This document shows positions 23,973 through 37,406 of a stretch of DNA of 64,000 nucleotides, in pieces. How positions within the stretch are numbered: position 1 is the stretch's first letter; each line of letters begins with the position of its first letter. The notes under the pieces were generated by a model. It was not told the origin of the DNA, did no database searches, and was given only the letters and a program-made list of their open reading frames with translations. Origin of the DNA: Austropuccinia psidii (lineage: Eukaryota > Basidiomycota > Pucciniomycetes > Pucciniales > Sphaerophragmiaceae); the NCBI GenBank assembly GCA_023105745.1, contig JALGQZ010000008.1:22071866-22135865 (forward strand). Reading direction: 5' to 3'. A program made the translations under genes and the position numbers.

Positions 23973-25998
23973 TGTAAGGTTTGACTATGAAACAATAAGT
24001 AAAAATTACTAATTTATTACTTGTTGTACTCTGAATGTCCTTATAATAGAAATAAATAAGATTAAAATAATAATAATACTAAAGAAATATTATTATTATG
24101 GCGTAAAAATATTATATTATCAAATAAATATAATAATATAATTAATATTATATGAAATTATAATATTGTAAATAATATATTAATATAAAATAATTAATAT
24201 ATTATAAAGCTCTTTATTATTGTTACCAACAAATAATAAAGGTGTAAAAAAACTGTTTTTTAGAAATAAAAAACAATTAATAACAATAATATTACCAATA
24301 TTAAAGTTATATATTAATATAAATACTATTTATATTAATTAAGAATTATTAAGAGTAATAATAAGAGAGAAATTATTATAATAAGACGAAATAACCTACT
24401 TTTAACACTTAGAATAATAATTTTGAGATATTTTACGCCAAAAGAATATAATACAACTTTTTCAAATTGTATTTACAATAAAAATAAAGAAAATTTACTA
24501 AATTTCTTGATTTTACGTGGAAATGAGTTTATAGAGAGATTTATGACAAAAACAATTAAAGAATTGATTTAATCACACAAAAATAGTGATTAATATTAAG
24601 ATGGTCTTTGGTCTTGCATAATATAAGAGTTTTATATATAAAGAATAAAGAAATTACCTTTTATTTAATTGATTTAATGTTTTTGATGCGTCTGAGGGAT
24701 AAATAGAGTAAAAAGAGCTCTATTTATAGTAAATACCTCCCTCCTAGAGTCCAACAGGCTTCTAGTAGACGTTTACTGATCATATACACTGGAATTGATC
24801 AATATTTTAAGGTTTGGAGATGATTACATCATTATCAAACCATATTACATCATTATTACACCATTATTTAGAGTTATCACTATAACTCTAAAGTTAATGA
24901 CATCAGAGGCTTGGCAGAACCCCAAATTTCGTGGATTTTATTATTTTTAATCATAAACTAATAGTATTCACCAGTTTTATCACTCTTAAGACTGTTGAAC
25001 TTAAATTAAGGTTACAGTGTGTGATCATAACAGCTCAAATTAAGCTCAAACTTTGATCCTCAATAACTTTTAAGATTTACACGCTACAGCAATTCAGAGA
25101 GTGAATTCTGATAGCCTGGCATAACCTTATTATGCTTCCAAGAGCTCTTTATTACATCATCAAAACTCTAATTTTGATGATTTTTCTTGTAACTCATCTT
25201 TTCTGTTGAAATTCAATATTTTAAACTTCAAACCTTGATTTCAGGGGGTTATACCCTGAATTTAATAATAAAAATTACATCATTCTTCACGAATGAACTA
25301 GTAGAATCGAACTGTATACTTTTTTTCAAGTTTGGAGCACTTTCACAACAAAGTGGTCAACAGCTCTGTTGATTTTTATCAATATTTCATTATAGGTTTT
25401 AACCTTGTTTATAATTTTTAAAATAAAGTTCATATCTGTGTTCTTACAGTAATTAGGTGGTAACTTTATTTTTGGTTCATTATTCTATCATGTATAGTTT
25501 AGAAGATATTAGCTATGATCCTTGAATATATGCGTTGACCAAAAAAGTGCATATATTCAGGTTAATTCCTTAAGTATTAACATTGGAATTTAGCTTATTA
25601 ATTGTTTTATGTGTGGATTTTCATGGGGAATCCACTGGTACGATTTATTTCACATGTTGTTTCATTAGTTCTTGAGATAAATAAGGTTTTATGGTTTTTA
25701 TAAGGTATTATACCTTATAATTCCTTAAATATTGACTTTACAGATATGCCATAAAGATGGTATATGTGTATTTTTCCATGGGGAATCCAATGGTATGCTT
25801 TATTTTACATGTTGATTCATTGGTTTCCAAGTTAAACCAATTTTTGTACCAATTTATGGTATTTTTTGTATATTTAAGTAATTATTCTTAATGTATAATT
25901 ATTCTAAGTAATTTTAATATAATTATATTAAAGGTATAATTATTCTGAGTCTTTTTTGTGACCTTATTGGGTATGTGGTCATATCTCAAAGGCTCACA
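23973..25998 (-). repeat. Solo LTR of the element C family, inserted in reverse inside integrase
   Basis: Starts TGTAAGGTTTGACTATGAAAC, the reverse complement of the C-family LTR end, and finishes TCTCAAAGGCTCACA, the reverse of its start. CTTAC flanks it on both sides (23968-23972 and 25999-26003). No internal region is present, so two LTRs have recombined. The TATA box TATAAATA is intact in reverse at 24721-24728. Confidence 0.95.
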
Positions 25999-27075
25999 CT
26001 TACCTCCAGGAGGAGACAGAAGTTACAATGCCTGCCTAGTATGAGCTGACAGATACAGAAAAACTCCAATGTTCTTACCATGTCACAAGGATGATACAGC
26101 TATGGACACAGCCATAATGATATGGAATAAAGTTATTAGCCACACAGGCTTATTCCAAAATATGATAAGTGATAGAGACCCAAAGTTTACTTCAGAGTTA
26201 TGGACAAACCTCCATAACCTGTTTGGAACAAAATTATCATTCTCAACAGCTTACCACCCCCAAACGGATGGTCTAGCAGAAAGAATGATACAGACCTCAG
26301 AAGAAATGATCAGGAGATTCTGTGCTTATGGACTTGGAATCAAAGATTCTGATGGTTTTACCCATGATTGGTGTACATTGATACCAGCTCTTGAGCTGGC
26401 ATATGAAACATCAATCCATTCTTCAACTGGAAAGACATCAGAAATGCTATAAAAAGGCTGGAATCCAAGACTCCCTTATGATACCCTCAAAAAGGACTTA
26501 GTGGATATACAACCAACAGCAAGTAGCTTTAAGTTAATGCCTGACAAAGAAAGACACCATGCAAACAGATTTATGAAAGATTCTTTCAAATATGCAAAAG
26601 AAAGATGGGATAAAAGTCATAAACCACCTGATTTAAAAATAGGAGATTTGGCCCTAGTGTAAACTCTAATTTTCAATAATATAAAAGGCCCAAAGAAATT
26701 GAAATATTCCTTTGCAGGACCAGTTATGATAAAAGCATTTCATGGACCTAATGCTGTGCAACTAGAGCTCACTGGTTAATTAATGAACAAACACCCAGCT
26801 TTCTCTCTAAGTCTGATAAAGCCTTACAGCTCAAGTGACAATTGATTATTTCCACTAATAAATAAACCCCCACTTGAAATAGCCCCTTTAGAAGAAGGGG
26901 GACAAAAGAGAATCATGAAAGTCCTTAAAGAAAGAAGGCCAAGAAACAAAAAAGGAGGGGAATACCTTATAAGGTATAGAAATCCAGCTGAAGAAGATGA
27001 ATGGCTACTTGGCAAAGATATAAAAAATTTTGATAAACTATTAAGAAGGTTTAGACATGAAAGAAAACCTAAATA
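25999..27075 (+). pseudogene. Integrase core and chromodomain of element C
   Basis: Continues the frame left at 23972: TALL joins PPGGDRSYNACLV. It carries TGA after CLV, TAA after SEML (26450), TAA after LALV and further stops. Catalytic-core segments [10 protein letters not shown] and GLAERMIQ are kept, followed by FKYAKERWDKSH and the GPKKLK...SFAGP region. The chromodomain-like tail EYLIRYRNPAEEDEWLL keeps its aromatic residues. Ends at TAA 27073-27075. Confidence 0.87.
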
Positions 27076-27183
27076 ATAGAAAATTAAGCATTATTGTGCT
27101 TCAAGACTAACAAAGTCCATTGAAGAGGTAGGAAAGTGGATGATACCCTAATTAACTATATCAGATTGTGGTACAATATTTTC

Positions 27184-27196
27184 TGGTGGTAGGGAA
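27184..27196 (+). promoter_or_regulatory. Polypurine tract of element C
   Basis: GGTGGTAGGGAA directly before the 3' LTR, identical to GGTGGTAGGGA in B and D. The preceding ATTGTGGTACAAT inverted repeat is also shared. Confidence 0.75.
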
Positions 27197-29065
27197 TCAG
27201 AGCCTTTGAGATATGACCCCATATCCAAAAATGTCAAAAGAAAACTTTATAATAATTATCTTATTACTAGTTAAAATACCATAAATAGGTACAAACTCTG
27301 AATTAACTCAGGATCTAATGTGTCAACATTTGAAATAAATTACACCATTGGATTCCTCATGGTAAAATACACATATATCATTTCATGGCATATCTGAGAA
27401 TTGAATAATTACTGAAGAACAAGTAATTATACCCTAAAAAAGACATAAAATCTTATTTAACTCAGAAACCAATGAAACAACATGTAAAATGAATAGCACA
27501 ATTGAACTTACCATGAATAACTACACATAAAACAATTTTATGAAAATTCTCCAAATTCAATACTTAAGGAATTAAGCTGAATATATGCACTTTTTTGGTC
27601 AATGCATATATTCATGGTTTTTGGCTAATATCTCTTGAAATATACACTATAGAGAGTTAAACCAAAAATAAAGTCACCACGTAATTACTTTCAAAATACA
27701 GATATGAACTTTATTTTACAAGTTGTAAGCAAGGTTATAACTTGTAAGGGTTTATTGAACAAAATCACTAGAGCTATTGACCACTGTGCTGTTAAAGTGT
27801 TCCAAACTTAAAAAAAGTAGATGTTCAGATTCTACTAGTTTATATGGGAAGAATGATGTAATTTTTATCATAATATTCAATGTAAAACCCCTTTAAATCA
27901 AGGTTTGAAGTTTGAAATATTGAATTTCAACAGAAAAGATGAGATACAAGAAAAATCATCAAAAATAGGGTTTTGATGATGTAATGAAATTTTCTTGGAA
28001 GTTTAATAAGTAAATTCCAAGCTATCAGAATTCAGATCATTTATGATCACTAACTACAATATTATTTTAAGTTTAACAGCTATATAAGTGATAAAACTGG
28101 TGAATACTATTATATTATGATTAATACTAATAAAATTCACAAAGCTCAGGCTTCTTCCAAGCCTATGATGTCATCAAGCTTAGAGTTATAGTGATAACTC
28201 CAAATAATGGCCTAATAATGAGATAAGATGGTTTGATCATGACGTAATCATTACTAAACCTTAAAATACTGATCATTTCCAGTGGATACCATCAGTATTC
28301 ATCTACTAGAAGCCTACTGGACTCTAGAAGGGAGGTATTTACTATAAATAGAGCTCTTTTTACTCTATTTCCCCTTCAGACGCATCAAAACAATAAAACA
28401 ATTAAATCAAAAGGTAAAATCTTTATTCTTTATATATAAATCTTGTATATTATCAAAGACCAAAGGCAATCCTTGTAATGATCATTTTTGATGTTATTAC
28501 TTCAATTGTTCACTTGTTTTGTTATATTTCTTTTAAAAATCTCATTTCCACATAAAATCTAGAAAATTTGTAATTTCCTTTGATTTTATTTGTAAATACA
28601 ATTTAAATAAGCTGTATTTACATTATTTGGTGTAAATTCCTCCAAAATTATTATATTAAGCGTCAAAAGTAGGTTATTTTCTCTTATCATAATAATTTCT
28701 CTCTATTATTACTATTAATATTAATATAAATAGTATTTATGTTAATATATAGCTTTAATATTAGTAATATTATAGTTACTAATTGTTTTTTATTAATAAA
28801 AAACAATTATTTACACCTTTATTATTTGTTGGTAACAATAATAAAGTTCTTTTGAATATATTAATTATTAAATATTAATATATTTATTTAATAATATAAT
28901 TCTTTTTACACCATAATTATAATAATTATTTTTATGCCATAATTATAATAATTCTTTATTATTATAATTATTTTTATCTTATTTATTTCATTTATAAGGA
29001 CATTCATAGTACAATAAGTAAAATATTAGTGATTTTTACTCATTGTTTCATAGTAAAACCTTACA
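27197..29065 (+). repeat. 3' LTR of element C
   Basis: The start is mutated (TCAGAGCC instead of TGTGAGCC) and the end is AAAACCTTACA. The TATA box TATAAATA at 28343-28350 is intact. It is followed by the target duplication TTAAT. Confidence 0.92.
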
Positions 29066-32000
29066 TTAATTCAACCTGAATAAGAGAATAAAATTATCTC
29101 ATCAACTGATTAAATTTTATATACAGATCCATCTATTCATGAAAGCCAGTCTTTCAGCCTTATAGCACCTGATTTTTTCTTGTATAAATTTAAGTATATA
29201 GAATAAGAAAGACTCATCAATATCAAAAAGAGAACATAATTACTTAAATTATTTAGCAAAGTACCTAGAACTTATTATTACATGAAATGGTTAGTTTTAA
29301 ATGAGAATTATGTTTTCAAGATCTTAAATTACTCAATTATTCAACCATCTCAGCTCCAACAAAAAGAAAATCACATGATCTATAAAACACACATTGCAAA
29401 AAACATATCAAGTATTTGAAAAAAAAATAGACCATGGAAGAAAAATCTTTCTAAAAAAAATCCTAGAAGCTGTTAAACTCATTCAGATGACAATTAATCA
29501 AATATATCAACAGAGTAATCCTTTCTTTAGAATCTACAGTCTTTTATAGGGAAGTGATATAAATAATTAGAGGACTTTTATGGATAGTACCCATTTTCCT
29601 ACAAGGTATGCATAGTTTCTCTATCTCTAAGTATCAAGATTCTGTGTATAGATATCATATCTCCAGTATATGATAAGTATTAACCACATTAATGAGCATC
29701 TTCCTTTTTTTTATAGGAGGCCTAGAGCTGTAGAGGTACATGGTAATAAAAGCATCCTATTCCAACCATAATATTTTTTGAACCTTATTCAATTTAATTA
29801 TTTAATATTATAATCCTCAAGGAATTTCACATTCAAATAGTAATCATGATTAATATTTTACTTAAATTTATTGAGATGAAAAATTCAAATTACCCATTAA
29901 AAACCTTAATAATCACCATTAACTAACCAAAACCTGTATCAGTATCATAAAAGGGAAAGTTGAAATACTTTTCAACTGTCGGTTAAAGAATATTTCCAGA
30001 AATGTCCAATATTTTACCATGTGATACCCCCCTAGGTTCTGCCTAATTTTGTTTCCACATAAGACAATTACCCATAAAATATATTCTTTATACTTAAATT
30101 ATTGATTTCATAAATTCACTAATTATTAATTCCAATTTATCCGTTTTTTTTTGAGGAAAAATTAATTCAATTTTTGTTTAATAATTTATCATTAACCGTC
30201 CAAGAAATTGTAAATTTTAGATTAATTATTTAATCAGATATAATTATGGATTTCAGTAATTTTCTTCAGCTTTGGTAGCACTTTTTATCTCAAATTTATC
30301 CTATATCTTAGAATATTAAATTATCATAATTACATTTTTAAAGAGTTTATCTTTAAATGTGTATTTGAAATTTTAATTCCCTCCAAACTCTGGATGTTTG
30401 GATGTTTTTCCTTATATCCCTAACAATCATGATGATATAGATCTTTTATTATTTAAAATATATTTCTCTTCTGTCCCCTGGTGTAATATAAATGAAATGA
30501 ATTTATTAAGATGTCTTTCTATCGGATAAATCTTCCTCTTCCATATATCATTCGTCTTTTCTTATTCCCAGTATATATAGCCTACTGGGAGGTCCCTTCC
30601 CTTTTTTATTTTTATCAGAATCTTCTATCTATTATATTAGTATATAGGCTTCTTGTATCTAATTTTTTTAAGATAATCCAATATTCAGAATATCATAGTC
30701 TAAAATTAATTATTTTCAAATATTATTTATTTTCTTTTGGTTGTTTTAATAATATTTCATAAACTTCTTTGGCTTTATCCCAATATTCATATTTGCTTTT
30801 ATTAATATTTCCTAACTTTATAACGTATATCAGTAAGTGTTATTAATTAATATCAAAGTCCAATTATATTATATGTGAAAAAAACATGTATTAGATATAG
30901 ATAAAATAAGAATATCATTTCAAATAATCCTTTAAAAGCTCTATAATTTGAATAAATCTTTCATATTTTTATCTACATATCTCTATCTTCCTTCTAATAA
31001 TATATATGGAAAATGACATTACCCAGCTGAAATTATTTATTCTTCAAGTAAATATTTCATACCCATGATATATTTCTTTCAATCCATATTTTTAGCTTTT
31101 TTTATTGATATTTCGTTAACTCCCAAGCAAACTGACTTATTGTATTCAGGTATTCTGAACGAATATTTTCTCTATAGCATTAGTCCCGAGACTATACAAA
31201 GTTTTCTTTTGCTACTCCTTTGTTACATTCCCTTCAGAGAAAAATCTTGGACCCACAAAAAGGTACAAAAATCCTTTTTCAAGTTATTGATTCAGAAAAA
31301 AATTGTATTTCATCAATATATAATATATTGCTTCTCAATTTTACCATAAGTCGGAAAATAATAGAAGTGGCTTAGCTGATGTATTTCATAATTAGTGAGA
31401 ATTTTCTTTGTACTTGTTTTTTTAAAAACTCATTGAGATTTAAACTTCCCCAAGCTTTTATATCTCTTTATGTAATTAAAGCATATATTTTTGAAAAAAT
31501 ATTTGATTTGATATTAAAAGTTTTTTCAGAAATAAAATTTTTCTGCATATAGAAATTTATTCTCTTTATTAAGGGTCCAAAAGTAAATTTTAAATGAAAT
31601 ATAATTTGATTCTATTTCAGAAAAAGGTTTTTATTATAATTACTAATATGAAACTTTTTTGTATTAAAAGAATGATTTTTATATTTTTTATTCTTAATTT
31701 TCTCTAGAAAAGTATTCTAGAACATAAAAAAATATACTTTTCCAGAGCTAGAAAAATGAAAGATAAACTTCATAACATTCTTCATTTTGAAAATCTATGA
31801 GTAAATTTCAAAGTTAATCATTTATATCTTAGTACTAGATAATCTTGTTTCATAACTGAAAATGATAGACTAATAATCCTTATATCTATATAAAAACTAA
31901 TTAAACGTAATTTTTTTGAGATGAGGGAGAAATATCTAAATTGTGAACATAATACATATATGAGCTAATAAATAAAGTAGAATTTTGTTTTTGGACTTTG

Positions 32001-35000
32001 GATAATGCAATTTCAAATCAAATGATAATTATATATCAGCTCTTAGGCAATCTAATTTCCTGTTCAGCTTGTTAAGGTATTTAATTGGTCCATCCTTAAA
32101 TAGAGATTATTTATTTTTTTTATTTTTGAGAAACCCCAATTGTTAAAGAAAATTTCTGCAAAAATATAGATAAATTCACAAATGATTCAAAATATAAATA
32201 ATTCTATACATTTAAAATCTATAATCTTGAATAATCTATTTATGAAATATTGATTGTTACAGTAGACATTTCTTCAAATATAAGGTTAAAATTCTGCACA
32301 CAATATTTCTTACTCTTAATTAAAGTTCATCCTCAGGTAAGAGGCGTCAATTTCTTCAAAAATTTAGAAAACAATTTACAGGAAGGTGGTCTGGTACTTT
32401 CATCTTCCAAATATTCACAGTCTTCTATTTTCATATTTCATTAGACTACCCAAAGATCTTAGCTTAAAAATTCTTCAAGACTTGGATCAAATAAAGTGAG
32501 TAACTGACTTCTGAAAGTTGAATTAATTTCTTTGTGTTATGTTCTCACTATTTGATCTAGGTATTTGAAAGTTTCTTTAAGGCATGATTTTCTATTAGGG
32601 TAGTGAATATCATGTAATTTGTCTCATATGTTGTTAAAAAACTTAAATAACCAATAAAACCACTAAAATGCATCACTCAAATAATAAAACTATCAGTTAC
32701 TTTTAGTAATTAATCAAGGACAAATTTGGAATGGATTTCTTTTCTTAGAGCCCAGACCAAATATGAGAAATTCTTCCTGAAACTGACTTGAAGATACTTT
32801 TTAAAATAAGATTATGAAGATATCTAAATATTTTTCTTTGATATTGATATTTCTCAAAATAATCTGGTGAATTTTTTTCATGTAATAATTGTGGAAATGG
32901 GTTGAATGGCTTATGTATCTTTTTTTCATGAATATGGAATTTTTTTCTCTTTAACCATTTCATTCAAATTTATATATGAAATATTTATCATGAAAAAGTG
33001 ATATCTAATTCTCCTTTGCAACAAATTTTAATTACTTTCTAGGTCTATGTATATAGTAACTATTATTTTTTCCATTCTAAAAATTTTTAAATCACCATTT
33101 ATAATTCCATTTCGTATCTTTCCAGATTCATTAGTTCAGATACCTTGAGTTAATATGAAACTCCAAATTATTTTATAGTTCCAATACCCCATAATTGAAA
33201 TATGTTATGGATTTATTATTCTATAAAACATGCTATGAATTTGGTAATAAATATGAAAGACAATTTATATTATAGATGATACATATAAAATTATTTTTAT
33301 GATAAGAATTCAAAATTTTTTACAGATTTCCCATGAAACTCAAATAGCTTTCTGTCTATTATTATATTTTATTTTGTTTAATATTTTATAAAAATTATGT
33401 AATAACAAGGAATATTCAATGAGACTTGCCAGAAGTTAATACGGCATCATTAATAAGTGTCTCTAAAATTAGTTATGAGTCAATTAAAGATAAATATGGA
33501 TCATCTTCTTGTCCCAAGGGTATATAATAAGGATATTAGAATGTAATGATTTAAAACTCACTGCTTAATAATATGAATTAACTTCCCATTTTAAAAACAT
33601 TTTCTGAGAATAAATAGATATTTATTGAATATTTAATAATACTTGCTATATAAATAATTTTATTCTGGTAAGATTCCACGTAATTTCATTAATTGTATAA
33701 GCTTTAAATAATAATGAGTTTGAATCAATGGAAAGAATAATATTTCCAAGTTTAAAACTGTGAATATTCCATGAAAAAAACATAAATAACCCATTATATC
33801 CAAATTGAAATTATAATACTAAGAACTGGGTACTCAAATTTGGAAACAATTCAGAAATTATTTTTGGATAATAAATTTGAAACAAGGAAGCTATTGATAC
33901 TACTATGTCTAAAGCACTTTCATTTAATGAAAAATGAATAAAGATTCTCCAAGAGTTAAGTATGAAACTAGAAATATTCAAAATGACCCAGGAAATTTGC
34001 AAGTTTTAATAGTTTAATATGAATTGAACTTTCATCTGCATGAAATTATTGATAATTTCTATCAAGAAAAATAATAAGGATAAACATTAATAAGTTTCTT
34101 TGATTCTATTCAAAAAAAGATTACATATCGATGCAGTTACCTTACTGTGAACTTCTCCGTATCCTCCAAAATTTTATCTCTCAAATAATTTAATTTAATC
34201 ATGACTGAAATATAAATTCAGGGAAATTACTGGAAAGTGATATAAGATTTTTACTATTAAGGGCTTTGAGCTCTCAATTAGTTAAGGTTCTCCTATTTAA
34301 AGTACTCATTTACTATCATAAAATAATAAATATATGTTTCTTCCATGCAAGATAATCACAAAGGGGTTCTTCGAGGAAGAAATTTTAAAAAAATTTATAC
34401 CAATTATTCATATTAATAAGAACGTGAATAATTTCTCTAAAATTCAACTTTAATTATCTATCTATAAATAAGTATATTATTAATTGCCTTGGGGGACAGA
34501 AACTTCTTCAATCTTTTAAACCAAAAATTACAAAAGAAAAGACTGAAATTATAAGCGCATTTCCAATTTCTTTAAAGTTTTGAATTCCTTGAACACTTAT
34601 TCAAGATCAAAAATTTTCACTTATACTGAATCATTATTCCCTGGAATTTTGATGGAAGAGATGTTTTACTCAATTTTTATTTACTTATATTAAAGCCTCC
34701 TAGTTTCCATGAAATTGAAGAAATCGTGTTTCAAAACCAAAGAGGATGAAATATCTACATCCCTTAAATATCTTCCTCACTTATCCTAATTTAATTATCA
34801 AGGCTTCCTCACAAAATGAGGTTCCAAAAATGTCTCATACACCATTAAGCTTTCTTGATCCTTGATATGTCACACAATCAAGAAAAACTTTCAAACCCTT
34901 CCTTTCATTATCAAGGAGAAGATCGAACCATTCAAGAAAATGATTATAAAAAATTGAAATAAAGAATTTATAGATATATCATATTTCTCTTTGCAAAGAG

Positions 35001-35211
35001 CTGTTTTTAATAACTGGCAGATTTGTGTGGGTTCTAACTGAAATATTTTCTCAATTATATTTAATATACAATATATTGCCTTGATATTTTTTGAGTGTAG
35101 GATAATTTTAGACTTTATTTATATTTTTTATAATTAACCGGTGTATTGACCATACCTCTCATTAATTTATTTATAATTAACTATAAAAACTTAGCTTTAT
35201 TAGATTATTTT
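29066..35211. other. 6.1-kb AT-rich interval between elements C and B
   Basis: Very AT-rich throughout. Open frames such as 30511-30762 and 31065-31349 are rich in Phe, Ile, Tyr and Leu, as expected of random AT-rich DNA, and show no domain or convincing exon structure. No gene, tandem array or element edge is recognised. Confidence 0.6.
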
Positions 35212-35511
35212 TGTGAGCCTGTGAGGTATGTATAACATACCCATAAGACCACAAATGATTTTACAGACAGTTAATTTTGTCTTAAACAGACTTTTTAGTT
35301 GAATTTAAAATAAAAAATAACAAAAAATAAGTATAACTTTTTTTTGGATAAACAAAGTTATAATTATTATGTCATTTTTGGATTCTACACCAAAAATAAC
35401 CTAGGGTACACCCATAGGGTGTTATACCCAAAAACACTTATTTCTTGTGTTATTGGAAGATTTAAGAATCTCACAGTACTAATGTAGCTTTTTTAACATT
35501 TTTTTAAAAAA

Positions 35512-35545
35512 TTTAAATTTAAGCTTAATTAAGCTTAAATTTAAA
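35512..35545 (+). repeat. Perfect 34-bp palindrome in LTR B
   Basis: Two 17-bp arms, TTTAAATTTAAGCTTAA and its exact complement, meet at the centre AATT with no loop. Also present at 44312-44345; broken by substitutions in element D (about 58815-58850). Confidence 0.9.
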
Positions 35546-36561
35546 GTTACATAAGGTTTATGCAACTTTACCAAAATTTTAGTTAAAATTGAGGTGTTGT
35601 GTATATTTACTGAATTGGCTAAGGATTTGCCATACAGAATGTAAATCCTGCATGAGCTCAATTTAAAAGGGTTTAAAGCCATGGTATTGGCTTTAAATAA
35701 ATAAAAGGGCAAAATCCACGCAAAAAGGTGGGACAAAGGAAAAAGACCAAATAGAGCTGGGGTACCCAACTTTTTGGATCTGCAAGGACTCAATTAAGGT
35801 TGTCCACCTGTATTGGAGGATTTTCAACCTTATTTAAACTTTAAGATTAGACTTTGATCTAACCTTAAGGTTTAAACTGGTTTTATCCCAATTTGGACAG
35901 GAATTTCAAGCTGCCAAAGGGTAAATCCCAATATGCAGGCTTGAAATCAAGGTTTTAAGAACTGTCAGAGCTTAATTAAGCTTAAAAACCTTAAATAAGC
36001 TTAAAACTTTAAAGTTTCATGCATTAAAACCTTATCAAAACTTAAGGTTTGGTGTGTATTGCTATTTTACGTGGAAAAATAGCAATAACTTCAAAAATTC
36101 ATTAAAAATCCAATTCTTAATGGATTTGCTTGAAAATTTCACACAACTTAGAATTTAATATTATCAATATATGAATTAAATTTTAAGTATCTTTTATAAA
36201 TAAATTTCCTGGGTAATTAGCCTGGAAATTTACTCTTTTAATTAAGCTTAAAGAAAATTATGATTTCTTTAAAAATTAATTAAAAATTGAGTTTAAAAGA
36301 TTTCTGCTTGAAACTCTAATTTTAAGTTGTTCATGTGATGAACTTTAATATAAATAAACTTATTTTATATCAAAACTTAAAATAATTAAACTAAATGAGG
36401 ATTAAAGTTACTTGGAGTTAAGAATAACACTGGTAACTTTAAATTGGAAGTAAAAACAAGTTGCCTTAAGTTAAGAACTCTATTTTTAAGCATGGTTTTT
36501 CAGTTTTGACCTGAGCACGCCCTCTACATTCATTATGAATCATGAGAGCTGCCCTGAAGAC

Positions 36562-36569
36562 ATAAAAAG
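36562..36569 (+). promoter_or_regulatory. TATA-like box of element B LTR
   Basis: ATAAAAAG within GACATAAAAAGAGTC, conserved in the 3' LTR near 45361. It lies in the GC-richer part of the LTR, about 830 bp before its end. Confidence 0.45.
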
Positions 36570-37390
36570 AGTCTTTTCATCACTGTTTTTGTCCATCATT
36601 CATTATCAATCCAATCATATTAGAAATTTAAACAGGTAAAGTTTTATTAAATATAAAATCTTATTATTAAAAGTAATTCTTAAGTTATTTTTTCTCTTTA
36701 TTTATTAAAATTAAAGAATTGAAGTCATAGAATTTAGATTATTGTTGTAATCACCAATAATATATTTTATTATATAAAATTATCATTTTAAATATCTTTT
36801 AAAATCCACAAATTCCTCTCTAAAACTCTTAAATCATAATTTATATTATTAAAAGTTGTTTTATCTTTGAATTTATTGATTTTTGACGTGTTTTTAACTT
36901 ATAATTATTATTTAATATTATAACTGTTGTATTTTGACTTATTGTATTAAATAATTCTTATAAGTAAGTTTTCTCTAGAATTCTATATTTTTTTTATCTA
37001 GTATTAGTTTTTTTTTTATATAGAATTTTTATTCTAAAAGAATTATTTCTGCAAAGTGTGTGTTTAATTCTTTTTATAAATAATATTTATATTATTTATA
37101 AGTGGTTAATATTCATATTTTCCACGTGTAATTGTCTCATTAAGAGCTTTACACTTCTTATTGTTATAACTGTCAGTGACTATAACAATAATAGAATAAT
37201 TATAATTTATTATAATTATTATATTATTATAATAATAATTAAATTTATTTTTTATATATAATTATTTTTTAATAATTATATTTAAATTTGTGGTTATAAT
37301 ATTTTATTATATTATATTTTTCTACTGAGGACAGTCATAGTACTCTTGATATTGCTACTATTATCAAGAGTTTCATAGACAAACCTTACA

Positions 37391-37406
37391 TTTGGGGGCC
37401 TGGCCG
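37391..37406 (+). promoter_or_regulatory. Primer-binding site of element B
   Basis: TTTGGGGGCCTGGCC follows the LTR end directly and is shared with element C. The expected primer 3' end would read GGCCAGGCCCCCA; I do not recognise a tRNA with that acceptor stem. Confidence 0.7.

Larger units (their letters stand above)
8954..29065 (+). mobile_element. Ty3/Gypsy LTR retrotransposon, element C, complete but decayed and twice interrupted
   Basis: LTRs at 8954-10885 and 27197-29065 are flanked by the same 5 bp, TTAAT (8949-8953 and 29066-29070). The primer-binding site, ORF1, Gag, protease, RT, RNase H, integrase, chromodomain and polypurine tract follow in normal order. Two later insertions split it: a tnp2-type DNA transposon inside Gag (about 13607-21309) and a reverse solo LTR inside integrase (23973-25998). 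Removing both leaves about 10.4 kb, close to element B's 10.95 kb. Its LTRs differ by roughly one base in ten by eye, and its genes carry many stops and shifts, so it is the oldest of the elements here. Confidence 0.93.
35212..37390 (+). repeat. 5' LTR of element B
   Basis: TGTGAGCCTGTGAGG ... CAAACCTTACA, 2,179 bp. It carries a 34-bp palindrome, a TATA-like ATAAAAAG at 36562-36569 after GAAGAC, and AT-rich R/U5 sequence. It is 26 bp longer than the 3' LTR, mostly from a 24-bp repeat unit in the TATAATTATT tract near 37198-37230. Confidence 0.96.

Noticed and set aside
30511..31349. Two open frames of 83 and 94 codons in the AT-rich interval
   Set aside because: Composition (Phe, Ile, Tyr, Leu) is what random AT-rich DNA gives; no domain, no exon signals.
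37058..37261. Ile/Tyr-rich open frame in the U5-like part of LTR B (also in D)
   Set aside because: It is a translation of AT-repeat sequence and is disrupted by the 24-bp indel in the 3' LTR.
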